Positions 8,530-18,800 of a stretch of DNA of 32,551 bases are shown in pieces. The translations under genes were made by a program, and so were the position numbers. Source of the stretch: Syntrophomonadaceae bacterium. GTDB taxonomy: Bacteria; Bacillota; Syntrophomonadia; Syntrophomonadales; Syntrophothermaceae. The stretch lies in NCBI GenBank assembly GCA_012799365.1, contig JAAZLJ010000020.1:1-32551 (forward strand), in the 5' to 3' direction. How positions within the stretch are numbered: position 1 is the stretch's first letter; each line of letters starts with the position of its first letter. A model generated the notes under the pieces. That model was not told where the DNA came from and ran no database searches. It saw nothing but the letters and a program-made list of their open reading frames with translations.

Positions 8530-8664
8530 CTACGCGCTTAATCTTTTTCTGCCTTTCTTTCTTCTCCGAGCAATAACTCTTCTTCCCCCCGGGCTGGACA
8601 TTCTCTTGAGAAAACCATGGGTTCGCTTGTGTCTTCTCTTTTTTGGTTGATACGTACGTTTCAT
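8530..8664 (-). CDS. rpmH: 50S ribosomal protein L34
   Basis: The 44-residue protein begins [19 protein letters not shown] and ends [12 protein letters not shown], an almost textbook L34. The ATG at 8664 has GGGAGG about 12 nt upstream. A different frame across the same DNA gives a longer but meaningless reading. It is the first gene of the rpmH-rnpA-yidD-yidC-khpB operon, read away from oriC from the consensus promoter at 8712-8740. Confidence 0.98.
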   Translation of the reverse strand: MKRTYQPKKRRHKRTHGFLKRMSSPGGRRVIARRRKKGRKRLSA

Positions 8665-8711
8665 AAATTGAGCCTACCTCCCTTATTATCCCCATTTAAC
8701 AATTCACTTCA

Positions 8712-8740
8712 ATTATATTTTTTGGATGGCAGCCTGTCAA
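8712..8740 (-). promoter_or_regulatory. Consensus sigma-A promoter for rpmH operon
   Basis: On the minus strand TTGACA (8735-8740) and TATAAT (8712-8717) are both perfect and exactly 17 bp apart. Transcription should start near 8705, about 40 nt before the rpmH ATG. Confidence 0.93.
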
Positions 8741-8788
8741 GGAAACCCCCGGGTTATTTGCTTTTCGCTGCTGTTTAACCTCGACAGG

Positions 8789-8839
8789 TTATCCACAAAA
8801 ATCCACGACTATGTTATCATTATTATTAACCTTTCCACA
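8789..8839 (+). promoter_or_regulatory. DnaA boxes upstream of dnaA
   Basis: A perfect DnaA box TTATCCACA is at 8789-8797, and a weaker CTTTCCACA at 8831-8839. A further perfect box in reverse orientation (TGTGGATAA) lies inside the 5' end of dnaA at 9007-9015. These could serve dnaA autoregulation and form the upstream part of a two-part origin. Confidence 0.75.
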
Positions 8840-8896
8840 ATTTCATTAGATTGAACTAATTGCTTTTCTTATCTGATACGGGAGGATACTATATTA

Positions 8897-10207
8897 ATGA
8901 ATACTGATTACTCCATCATTTGGGACACTGCTCTGGACTCTGTACGTCAGGAGATTGGTCCCACCAGTTTCGAGATCTGGTTTGCCCCGGTTATCTTTGA
9001 AAAGTTTGTGGATAACCACTATATTGTCTCTGCACCCGAGGTACTCATCAAAGAATGGATCGAGGCTCGCTACCTTAATATTCTTCAACAGATCTTAAGC
9101 GACCTTCATCGCCAGGCGATTTCCGTCCAAATTCTTATACGATCGGAGGAATCCCCGGACGGTGCCCGACCCTATCTTAACCCCAAGTATACCTTTGATA
9201 CCTTCGTGGTGGGTAACAGCAATCGTTTCGCCCATGCTGCCTGTTATGCTGTGTCTGAAGCACCGGCTCGATCCTATAACCCTCTCTTCATCTATGGGGG
9301 GGTCGGTCTGGGTAAGACTCACCTGATGCAGGCCATCGGTCACCACATCCTGGGTAAGGACGCTACCGCCGACATCGTTTACGTTTCTTCCGAACAATTC
9401 ACCAATGAACTCATTAACTCTATTAAAGATGACGAAACTTCGGCATTTCGTAATAAGTACCGCACCATAGATGTCCTTCTGGTTGATGACATCCAGTTTC
9501 TGGCTGGTAAAGAGCGTACCCAGGAAGAATTCTTCCATACTTTTAACGCTCTCTACGAGGCAAATAAACAACTCGTAATCTCCAGCGACCGGCCGCCGCG
9601 TGACATACCGACCCTGGAAGACCGGCTGCGCTCCCGTTTTGAATGGGGACTAATCACCGATATCCAACCCCCTGACCTGGAGACTCGCATAGCTATACTG
9701 CGTAAAAAAGCACAGTTGGAGAATTTCACCGTGCCTGATGACGTATCAGTATATATTGCTACCCACATTCAGGCCAATATTCGTGAACTCGAAGGTGCTC
9801 TTATCCGTATCGTGGCCTATGCCAATATATCCGGCCGCCCGGTAAGCCTGGAACTAGCAGCCGAAACCCTGGAAGACGTATTGCCACCTCCAGGTCCGCG
9901 CCAGATTACCATTGATGAAATCAAGGAAATAGTGGCTGATTACTTCGGACTCAAAATAGCGGATCTGGAATCGAAACGCCGTTCCCGACCCGTGGTTGTT
10001 CCCCGGCAAATTGCCATGTACCTGATCCGAGAAATGACCGAGTCTTCCCTGGCCCAGATTGGCAACGAATTTGGCGGCCGTGATCACACCACTGCTTTAC
10101 ATGCATATGACAAGATATCCAATCTATTGCAAACGGATAGTTCTCTACAGCGAACACTCTATGAACTAACCAGAAAAATAGATCCTAACTTCACTGTGGA
10201 TCTTTAA
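8897..10207 (+). CDS. dnaA: Chromosomal replication initiator DnaA
   Basis: DnaA is the ATP-dependent initiator that binds DnaA boxes and opens oriC. The protein has 436 residues: N-terminal interaction domain (1-85), AAA+ domain with Walker A GGVGLGKTH (134-142), Walker B LLVDDIQFLAGK (194-205), sensor 1 VISSDRPP (227-234) and LRSRFEWG. The C-terminal DnaA-box-binding domain carries GGRDHTTALHA. ATG 8897 has GGAGG 11 nt upstream. Boxes flank the gene, so autoregulation is likely. Confidence 0.98.
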   Translation: MNTDYSIIWDTALDSVRQEIGPTSFEIWFAPVIFEKFVDNHYIVSAPEVLIKEWIEARYLNILQQILSDLHRQAISVQILIRSEESPDGARPYLNPKYTFDTFVVGNSNRFAHAACYAVSEAPARSYNPLFIYGGVGLGKTHLMQAIGHHILGKDATADIVYVSSEQFTNELINSIKDDETSAFRNKYRTIDVLLVDDIQFLAGKERTQEEFFHTFNALYEANKQLVISSDRPPRDIPTLEDRLRSRFEWGLITDIQPPDLETRIAILRKKAQLENFTVPDDVSVYIATHIQANIRELEGALIRIVAYANISGRPVSLELAAETLEDVLPPPGPRQITIDEIKEIVADYFGLKIADLESKRRSRPVVVPRQIAMYLIREMTESSLAQIGNEFGGRDHTTALHAYDKISNLLQTDSSLQRTLYELTRKIDPNFTVDL

Positions 10208-10323
10208 TCACATAGGTTTGCACAGGCCTGTAAAAGGCTATTTTCGTCGCTTTAACCAGTTTTCCACATAGTTAACACCACTACTACTACTACTAAGTAA
10301 TATTAATCATCATCATGATGATC
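10208..10323 (+). other. Putative oriC unwinding region (DnaA box, DnaA-trio, AT-rich DUE)
   Basis: Between dnaA and dnaN lie a DnaA box TTTTCCACA (10260-10268), a 12-nt spacer, five tandem CTA triplets (10281-10295) and an AT-rich stretch with ATCATCATGATGAT. This matches the order of the basal unwinding element described for B. subtilis: a box, then DnaA-trios, then the unwinding site. Only one recognisable box lies on this side of dnaA, so the rest of the origin probably lies before dnaA. Confidence 0.7.
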
Positions 10324-10340
10324 AAAGGAGGCTTATTTCG

Positions 10341-11474
10341 GTGAAATTTTCCATTACCCAGGCACAACTGGCCCAACTAACTTCCACTGTTCAGCGAGCT
10401 GCTTCCACTCGTGATACTGTCCCTGCCCTGGCTGGATTATTAATTGACGTTTCCGACCATGTCCTTACTATGACCGCTACTGATTTGGAACTGGTCATAA
10501 AATCCAGCACTGATCAGGTTAATATCTCTGAAACGGGAAGAGTTTTAACCAATGCTCGTTACTTCGGAGACCTGGTACGATTCTTACCGGAAACCGAACT
10601 TCTGGTGTACACAGACGATGAGAATTCACGTCTGGTTATCTCCTATGGCAGATCTGAAAGCCACCTTAACCTGTACAACCCGGAAGAATTCCCCGACGTT
10701 GAAATGGACAACATAGACCATCTTCTCACTTTATCCCATGACACCTTGAGAGAGATGCTGCAGAAAACCTCATTTGCTGCAGCGGTTAATCATTTTCGCC
10801 AGGTATTTACTGGTGTACTGTTCGATATTGAATCAGAGCAGCTGCGAATAGTCGCTTCTGATACTCATCGCCTGGCCCTTACTGTTTCCGGATTGGATAC
10901 TCCCATTGAGCCCCGGCAATTTGTCGTACCCGCTCGAACCATCAACGAACTTACCCGTATACTGGAAGACCCGGAAGGTACGATTAATATTGGATTTATT
11001 GACCATAATGTGGTATTCTATCATGATGACATTTTCCTACTTTCGCGTCTGCTCGAGGGGCAGTATCCTAACTACAACCCGGTTATACCTCAAGATTTTG
11101 TATCCACCATACTCCTGGATACCAGAACTCTAGTTAACGCCCTGGAAAGAGCAGCCCTGATGCCAGGTGAAACGCATGATAAAGGCCCTGTTCGCCATAT
11201 CACCCTGGACATCAAGGACAATGAAGTCCATTTGTCCTCCTATTCTGAGAAAATGGGTGAGATTAATGAAGTTATTGAAGATACCCCGGTAACCGGTGAA
11301 ACTGGAATACGCATAGCTTTTAATACCCGTTACCTTTTGGACGTGGCCAAGATAATGCAAAATATAGCTCCAAAGCTGCAATTAAACCTTACCGGGTCAC
11401 TCAGCCCGGCCTTGATCAAAAATCCGGAACAAGATGATTACGTCTATGTGCTGGTACCATTACTTACCAACTGA
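10341..11474 (+). CDS. dnaN: DNA polymerase III beta subunit (sliding clamp)
   Basis: The ring-shaped processivity clamp tethers the polymerase to DNA. The protein has 377 residues, the normal length for three repeated clamp domains, beginning MKFSITQAQLAQLTSTVQRA. Family landmarks include a middle section with ASDTHRLALT and a C-terminus ending YVLVPLLTN. The start is GTG 10341, with AAAGGAGG nine bases upstream. It is 133 bp after dnaA across the putative oriC and 19 bp before recF. Confidence 0.97.
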   Translation: MKFSITQAQLAQLTSTVQRAASTRDTVPALAGLLIDVSDHVLTMTATDLELVIKSSTDQVNISETGRVLTNARYFGDLVRFLPETELLVYTDDENSRLVISYGRSESHLNLYNPEEFPDVEMDNIDHLLTLSHDTLREMLQKTSFAAAVNHFRQVFTGVLFDIESEQLRIVASDTHRLALTVSGLDTPIEPRQFVVPARTINELTRILEDPEGTINIGFIDHNVVFYHDDIFLLSRLLEGQYPNYNPVIPQDFVSTILLDTRTLVNALERAALMPGETHDKGPVRHITLDIKDNEVHLSSYSEKMGEINEVIEDTPVTGETGIRIAFNTRYLLDVAKIMQNIAPKLQLNLTGSLSPALIKNPEQDDYVYVLVPLLTN

Positions 11475-11493
11475 GGAGAGTGTTTAGTCGGAA

Positions 11494-12594
11494 TTGAGAT
11501 TGGAATTAATACAAATAAATAATTTTCGTAATTTGGAGCAGGTCACCATTCGCCCGGCTGCTGGCATCAATCTCTTGGTGGGAAAGAACGCCCAGGGCAA
11601 AACCAATTTTCTAGAAGCCCTTTACGTTCTGGCCCATGGGACATCATTCAGGACCGTACGCGATAGTGACCTGGTTTGTGACCAGAAGGACACCTATGAG
11701 ATTAAAGTTGTCTATCAGAAAGAGGGACGTTTGGTACAGAGCACCTTACATTATGCATCTACCAAAGGCAAGGTTCTGCGTATAAATAATAAAAGGAGTA
11801 CCTTCAGTCACCCTGACCGCCTCAGGATGGTATTATTTACTCCGGATGACCTGTATATTGTCAAAGGATCACCCCACCTGCGCCGGTCTTTTTTAGATCT
11901 GATCTTATGCCAGGTATCAAATGAGTATGCTCAGTATCTGAATAACTACTCGAAGATTCTTAAAAAAAGGAATTTATTTCTTAAAACTAAACATGTTAAC
12001 CAAGAGGTGGAATTTTTAACCAGAGATATGCTAATTGAAAATGCGGTACCTCTTATTATGGGACGAATTAATCTGGTAGAATGGTTAGAAAAGGAGATAC
12101 ATTCACTTTATCGTAAGATTACAGGTGGAAACAGCAAAATAAAACTCAGGTATGCACTGTCATTCACGATAAATAAAGATAGAGCCAGCAGGGAATCGGT
12201 TTCAGCCGCTTTGAGGCAAGCTTTAGATGAGAAGCAGGAAAGTGAGATGCGCCGAGGCACGACCCTGGTAGGTCCCCATCGTGATGACTTGAATATTTAC
12301 ATCGACGACCGTAATGCCAGAACCCATGCATCGCAGGGAGAACAAAGAAGCCTGGCAGTGGTTTTAAAAGCGGCGGAAATGACAACCATTAAGAATATAA
12401 GGGGAATTGCCCCCATCTTCCTTTTGGACGAAGTCATGGCCGAACTGGATCAGACCCGGCGTACTCTTTTGCTGGAACACTTGAGCAGCTCCGATAGTCA
12501 GAGTTTTCTGACCACGGTGGAACGGGATGTCATAGTTACCAAACAGGCGGGCGTCTTCAATGTAACCAATGGTAAACTATTTGAGGAGGCATGA
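11494..12594 (+). CDS. recF: DNA replication and repair protein RecF
   Basis: RecF is an SMC/ABC-like ATPase that helps load RecA at gaps with RecO and RecR (recR is also in this window). The protein has 366 residues with Walker A GKNAQGKTN at about 30-38, the ABC-type signature SQGEQRSLAVVLKAAE and Walker B PIFLLDEVMAELD near the C-terminus. An in-frame stop lies three codons before TTG 11494; a second TTG at 11500 is possible. The SD (GAGGAG) is rather far upstream. The S4-domain gene (yaaA/rlbA) that usually sits between dnaN and recF in Firmicutes is absent. Confidence 0.95.
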   Translation: MRLELIQINNFRNLEQVTIRPAAGINLLVGKNAQGKTNFLEALYVLAHGTSFRTVRDSDLVCDQKDTYEIKVVYQKEGRLVQSTLHYASTKGKVLRINNKRSTFSHPDRLRMVLFTPDDLYIVKGSPHLRRSFLDLILCQVSNEYAQYLNNYSKILKKRNLFLKTKHVNQEVEFLTRDMLIENAVPLIMGRINLVEWLEKEIHSLYRKITGGNSKIKLRYALSFTINKDRASRESVSAALRQALDEKQESEMRRGTTLVGPHRDDLNIYIDDRNARTHASQGEQRSLAVVLKAAEMTTIKNIRGIAPIFLLDEVMAELDQTRRTLLLEHLSSSDSQSFLTTVERDVIVTKQAGVFNVTNGKLFEEA

Positions 12595-12595
12595 G

Positions 12596-12847
12596 ATGTT
12601 CATTCATTTAGGCAGCGACCGCATGGTAGCCCTCGCGGATGTGATCGCTATAATCAATGTTGATGCGCCTATTGCTGAGAGCGTAAGAGATATCATACAA
12701 TTGGCAATCGCGGACAAGAAGATATGCCGCATATGTGACAAAGGTCAAGAAAAATCGCTTATTCTTACTGACGAGAATATTTACTTATCACCCATATCAT
12801 CGGTGACCATTTTTAAGAGATGCCGTAGTTTGTACGAGGAGGTTTAA
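12596..12847 (+). CDS. remB: RemB-like regulatory protein (DUF370, YaaB)
   Basis: This is an 83-residue DUF370 protein. In B. subtilis the same gene, between recF and gyrB, encodes RemB, linked to extracellular matrix gene control. The family start is clear: MFIHLGSDRMVALADVIAII. ATG 12596 is preferred because GAGGAGG lies just upstream and the family N-terminus matches. It begins 1 bp after the recF stop and its last codons (GAGGAGG) supply the SD for gyrB. Its target genes here are unknown. Confidence 0.88.
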   Translation: MFIHLGSDRMVALADVIAIINVDAPIAESVRDIIQLAIADKKICRICDKGQEKSLILTDENIYLSPISSVTIFKRCRSLYEEV

Positions 12848-14755
<1,908 letters not shown>

Positions 14756-14811
14756 ATCTTGGCTCTGCCAAAAGTTAAAAGTTATAAATACGAATTCGCG
14801 TATGATTGAAT

Positions 14812-14938
14812 TAGACGCAGATGAACACAGATAATACTAAAAATAACTCTGTAAGGAGTGGGGTAACCACACTTCCACAAATAGGCAGTTTTTATGCCTC
14901 TCGGTGGTGATATCATCGGTAAAATTAGGGTGGACCTG
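14812..14938 (+). repeat. Dispersed intergenic repeat, copy E (collapsed)
   Basis: This short copy lies between gyrB and gyrA. Module 1 remnants (GACGCAGATGAACACAGAT, AAAAATAACTC) run directly into a small palindrome (14855-14876, GGAGTGGGGTAACC-ACACTTCC) in which the left and right arms are fused and the GAAGC-rich interior is gone. The right module (GGCAGTTTTTATGCC, GGTGGTGATATCATCGG) follows. It is the clearest evidence that the interior is optional. Confidence 0.65.
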
Positions 14939-15001
14939 CTTGACGTATAAAAGTTCTGGTTCACCGGTATTATTACTTTCAGGCTAGAAGGGAGCAGTGT
15001 C

Positions 15002-17431
15002 TTGGACAGTAAATTCAAAGTCATACCTATCGATATAGAACACGAAGTAAAAAAATCTTTTCTTGACTACTCTATGAGTGTTATAGTTTCCAGGGCTTTG
15101 CCTGATGTACGGGACGGCCTGAAGCCCGTACACCGTCGCATCCTGTATTCCCTTTATGAGCAGGGGATGACTCCGGATAAACCTCACCGTAAATCTGCCA
15201 ATCTGGTGGGTGAAGTGCTGGGGAAATATCACCCTCATGGAGATACAGCTGTCTATGATGCCATGGTGCGAATGGCTCAGGATTTTTCTATGCGCTACCT
15301 GCTGGTAAACGGTCATGGCAATTTCGGATCCATCGATGGAGATGCTCCCGCCGCTATGCGGTATACGGAAGCGCGCATGACTCCGCTGGCAGTAGAGATG
15401 CTGACCGATATAAACAAAGAGACGGTTGACTTTCGTCCCACCTATGACGATTCTCGGGAAGAGCCCACTGTGCTGCCAGCTCGCATCCCCAACCTGCTCA
15501 TTAATGGGTCCACCGGCATTGCTGTGGGCATGGCTACCAATATACCTCCACAGAATTTAGGCGAGGTCGTAGATGGGTTGATAATGTTAATCGATAATCC
15601 AGAAGCGACCACCGATGAACTGATGCAGGTGATCAAGGGTCCCGATTTTCCTACGGGTGGAATCATAATGGGCACCAGCGGTATACGCAGTGCCTATCGT
15701 ACGGGAAGGGGTAGGATCACGGTTCGGGCCCGTTGTAACATAGAGGAAAGAAAGGGTGGACGCAGCCGAATCATAGTCACTGAGATCCCCTATATGGTCA
15801 ATAAAGCGCGGTTGGTAGAAAGGATCGCCGATCTGGTAAAAGATAAAAGAGTCGAGGGGATAACCGACCTGCGTGATGAATCCGACCGGCGCGGCCTACG
15901 CATTGTTATTGACCTGAAGCGTGATACATCTGCCCCGGTAACCCTTAATAAACTTTACCGTTACACCCAGTTACAGGACACCTTCGGTGTCATCATGCTG
16001 GCACTGGTTAATGGTACCCCCCGGGTTTTGAGTCTCAAACAGGTGCTCGAAGAGTACCTTAAACACCGGCGAGATGTAATCAGGCGCCGTACAGGCTATG
16101 AGCTGCGAGTAGCTGAAGACCGACTACATATTGTGGAAGGCCTGCGCATAGCCATCGATAACCTGGATGAAGTGGTGCAGATTATTCGGAACTCAGCTGA
16201 TGTCAAAACCGCCCGGGAGAACCTGATGACCCGGTTCGGTCTCAGTGAAAGACAGGCTGAGGCCATTGTGGAAATGCGCCTCAGACAGCTGACCGGACTG
16301 GAGAGGGAAAAGCTGGATCAAGAGCACCATGAACTGGTACTGCGCATCGAGGATCTAAAAGATATTCTGGCCCGGCCAGAACGCGTGAGAGAAATAATCA
16401 AAACTGACCTGGAAGAGGTTAAAAACAAGTACGCCGATGAACGCCGTACTGAGATTCGAGATGAACATGCTTCTCTGGATGAGGAAGACCTGATCCAGGA
16501 GGAAAGCATCGTGGTAACCCTCTCCAATCGAGGTTATATCAAGCGGCAGCCGCTTTCCACCTATCGCAGTCAGAAGCGGGGGGGCAAAGGCATTACCGGG
16601 ACTACTACCCGGGAAGAAGACTTCGCCACCGAGATATTTGTAACTAATACGTTATCCACCTTGCTTTTCTTTACCAACCAGGGGCGGGTATATTCTCGCA
16701 AGGCTTATCATATACCCGAGGCTTCGCGGACGGCCCGGGGGACTCCGGCGGTGAATATCCTGGAACTTAATCCTCAGGAGAAGGTAACTACAGTAATTTC
16801 TGTGGATAAAGACGATGCCAGGCGGCATTTAATGATGGCCACCCACAAGGGTAGGGTAAAAAAGGTAGCCATCGATAGATTCGAAAACATTCGCCGTACC
16901 GGTATAATCGCTATTCGTCTCGTACCCGGCGATGAACTGGTAGGGGTAAAGAAGATTGAGCCGGATGATCGTATCATCCTGACCACTGCCCGCGGTTTTA
17001 CCATCATTTTTAATGAAAAAGATGCCAGAGCCATGGGGCGTGAGGCTATGGGGGTTAAGGGCATCAGCCTGGAACTGGATGATGTGGTGGTCGGTGTAAA
17101 CAAGTACAAGGCGGATGCTGATCTTCTGTTGGTTACCGAGAACGGTTATGGTAAAAGAACCAAATTAACCGAATTCCGCATCCAAAAACGGGGAGGGAAA
17201 GGACTCAAGACCATTCATATTTCCAAAAAGAATGGATTGGTAGTGGGAGCCAAGGTAGTTTTCCCAGGAGAGGAGTTAATGATTCTTACCGTCGAAGGTC
17301 AGGTCATGCGGGTCAAGGTAAAGGATGTTTCCCGACAAAAGCGGTATTCTCGCGGTGTAATGGTTATGAAGTGTGAAGAAAAGGACTGTGTGGCTTCTAT
17401 AGCCCGTTTTAAAGAAGAAGATGATGCATAA
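15002..17431 (+). CDS. gyrA: DNA gyrase subunit A
   Basis: This is the breakage-reunion subunit of gyrase. The protein has 809 residues. The catalytic tyrosine is Tyr121 in AAMRYTEARM. The quinolone-resistance region reads HPHGDTAVYDAMVRMAQ, with Thr82 where E. coli has Ser83. The C-terminal beta-pinwheel carries a GyrA-box-like QKRGGKG in two places. TTG 15002 has GGGAG seven bases upstream. The 246-bp gap after gyrB is occupied by repeat copy E, so gyrA may have its own expression signals, although no good promoter was found. Confidence 0.98.
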   Translation: MDSKFKVIPIDIEHEVKKSFLDYSMSVIVSRALPDVRDGLKPVHRRILYSLYEQGMTPDKPHRKSANLVGEVLGKYHPHGDTAVYDAMVRMAQDFSMRYLLVNGHGNFGSIDGDAPAAMRYTEARMTPLAVEMLTDINKETVDFRPTYDDSREEPTVLPARIPNLLINGSTGIAVGMATNIPPQNLGEVVDGLIMLIDNPEATTDELMQVIKGPDFPTGGIIMGTSGIRSAYRTGRGRITVRARCNIEERKGGRSRIIVTEIPYMVNKARLVERIADLVKDKRVEGITDLRDESDRRGLRIVIDLKRDTSAPVTLNKLYRYTQLQDTFGVIMLALVNGTPRVLSLKQVLEEYLKHRRDVIRRRTGYELRVAEDRLHIVEGLRIAIDNLDEVVQIIRNSADVKTARENLMTRFGLSERQAEAIVEMRLRQLTGLEREKLDQEHHELVLRIEDLKDILARPERVREIIKTDLEEVKNKYADERRTEIRDEHASLDEEDLIQEESIVVTLSNRGYIKRQPLSTYRSQKRGGKGITGTTTREEDFATEIFVTNTLSTLLFFTNQGRVYSRKAYHIPEASRTARGTPAVNILELNPQEKVTTVISVDKDDARRHLMMATHKGRVKKVAIDRFENIRRTGIIAIRLVPGDELVGVKKIEPDDRIILTTARGFTIIFNEKDARAMGREAMGVKGISLELDDVVVGVNKYKADADLLLVTENGYGKRTKLTEFRIQKRGGKGLKTIHISKKNGLVVGAKVVFPGEELMILTVEGQVMRVKVKDVSRQKRYSRGVMVMKCEEKDCVASIARFKEEDDA

Positions 17432-17543
17432 GCAAAAAATCATGTAATAAACCATATTTAATTAGCGGCAATAAGTCCTATAATATTAAAAGGGGAAATA
17501 CCCAGTCCAAGAGATGTAAGCAACAAAATGTGGAGGGATAACC

Positions 17544-18425
17544 ATGGCAAGTAAAATAAACTTCGCCTCCCGGGAAAAGATCCAGCAGCTGAAGGGCGGA
17601 GTCATTATGGACGTAACCACTCCGGAACAGGCCAGGATTGCCGAAGAAGCAGGCGCATGTGCGGTAATGGCTCTGGAAAGGGTTCCGGCTGATATAAGAG
17701 CGGCGGGGGGAGTAGCTCGTATGGCTGATCCCACGGTCATTCTCAACATAATAGAGGTGGTAAGTATTCCGGTTATGGCCAAATGCCGCATCGGACATTT
17801 CGTCGAGGCCCAGATCTTAGAACATCTAGAGGTCGATTGTATTGACGAAAGCGAGGTTCTCACCCCGGCAGATGAGAAGTACCATGTGGATAAACACAGC
17901 TTCCAGACCCCGTTTGTATGTGGAGCCCGCAACCTGGGTGAAGCTCTGCGCCGTATAGGGGAAGGCGCGGCTATGATTCGAACCAAAGGCGAAGCCGGTA
18001 CCGGTAACATCGTGGAAGCGGTTCGTCATATGCGTCAGGTGATGGATGAGATCAGATGGATAGCTGGCTTGCCCCGGGAAGAGTTAATGAGTGCAGCCAA
18101 AAAACTACAGGCCCCGTATGAGCTGGTGGTGCAGGTGGCCGAGACCGGGCACTTGCCGGTGCTGAACTTTGCGGCCGGGGGTATTGCTACTCCAGCTGAT
18201 GCGGCTTTGATGATGCAGCTGGGAGCAGACGGGAACTTTGTAGGTTCCGGTATTTTTAAATCTTCTGATCCCATCAAGCAGGCGCGGGCTATTGTTGCGG
18301 CGACCGCTCATTACAATGACCCGGCGGTTCTGGCAGAAGTATCTCGCGACCTGGGTGAGGCCATGCCCGGCATAGATATTCGCTCCCTGGCACCGGAAGA
18401 ACGGCTGCAGGAACGCGGCTGGTAA
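17544..18425 (+). CDS. pdxS: Pyridoxal 5'-phosphate synthase, PdxS subunit
   Basis: PdxS makes PLP from ribose 5-phosphate, glyceraldehyde 3-phosphate and ammonia supplied by PdxT. The 293-residue TIM-barrel protein has the expected Asp23, Lys80 (VMAKCRIGH) and Lys148 ([11 protein letters not shown]) and the phosphate-binding [13 protein letters not shown] 17544 has GGAGG upstream. A TATAAT lies at 17479-17484 but its -35 is poor. The glutaminase gene pdxT, normally next door, is not in this window. PLP users (the aminotransferase and the lyase) are close by. Confidence 0.97.
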   Translation: MASKINFASREKIQQLKGGVIMDVTTPEQARIAEEAGACAVMALERVPADIRAAGGVARMADPTVILNIIEVVSIPVMAKCRIGHFVEAQILEHLEVDCIDESEVLTPADEKYHVDKHSFQTPFVCGARNLGEALRRIGEGAAMIRTKGEAGTGNIVEAVRHMRQVMDEIRWIAGLPREELMSAAKKLQAPYELVVQVAETGHLPVLNFAAGGIATPADAALMMQLGADGNFVGSGIFKSSDPIKQARAIVAATAHYNDPAVLAEVSRDLGEAMPGIDIRSLAPEERLQERGW

Positions 18426-18504
18426 CCCGGGGAAATAGACGTGAGGCCCTGATGATTCTGGACAGTCAGCGTAGCCTGCCATTATTTGGCGGGACATAGA
18501 GGGA

Positions 18505-18533
18505 TTGTCAAACCCATCCGGGTGTAATATAAT
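18505..18533 (+). promoter_or_regulatory. Sigma-A promoter for T-box/serA operon
   Basis: TTGTCA (18505-18510) and TATAAT (18528-18533) are 17 bp apart. The expected start near 18540 fits the 5' end of the T-box leader. Confidence 0.82.
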
Positions 18534-18544
18534 ATGACATAATT

Positions 18545-18773
18545 TCAAACCCTAATAGCGATGAAGGGGAATAGTAGGCAGCGGTTCGGTAACAGAGAAC
18601 TGGTGGTAGGTGCGAACCAGAACCGACGGCGGCTGAATCCACCCTGGATGCTGGCTACGATGAGTAGTTCGGTGGCACCGTTACCGCCAGTAAGCGGGCT
18701 GTAGTAAACAGCCAAATAGGGTGGCAACGCGGGAAAATGCCTCTCGTCCCTGAACAGGATGAGGGGTTTTTTT
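18545..18773 (+). promoter_or_regulatory. T-box riboswitch, serine-specific (UCC specifier)
   Basis: Stem I starts with AGCGATGAAGGGGAATAGTAG and has a distal AGAGAAC / GGTGG / TGCGA region. The specifier loop pairs AGTA with GAA, leaving UCC (18638-18640), a Ser codon. Lower stem pairing AGGG/CCCT and AGC/GCT supports this reading. The T-box AGGGTGGCAACGCGG is at 18718-18732; its UGGC bulge fits a tRNA ending GCCA, as all four tRNA-Ser here do. Uncharged tRNA-Ser should prevent termination and switch on the aminotransferase and serA. Confidence 0.92.
18740..18773 (+). terminator. T-box-controlled terminator
   Basis: CCTCTCGTCC (18740-18749) pairs with GGATGAGGGG (18757-18766) and is followed by seven T's. 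It is the conditional terminator of the serine T-box. Confidence 0.9.
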
Positions 18774-18800
18774 ATATTATTTGAGGAGGAGAATGATACC

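Noticed and set aside
8477-8695. 72-codon minus-strand frame across rpmH
   Set aside because: It is an out-of-frame shadow; the frame used at 8530-8664 gives ribosomal protein L34.
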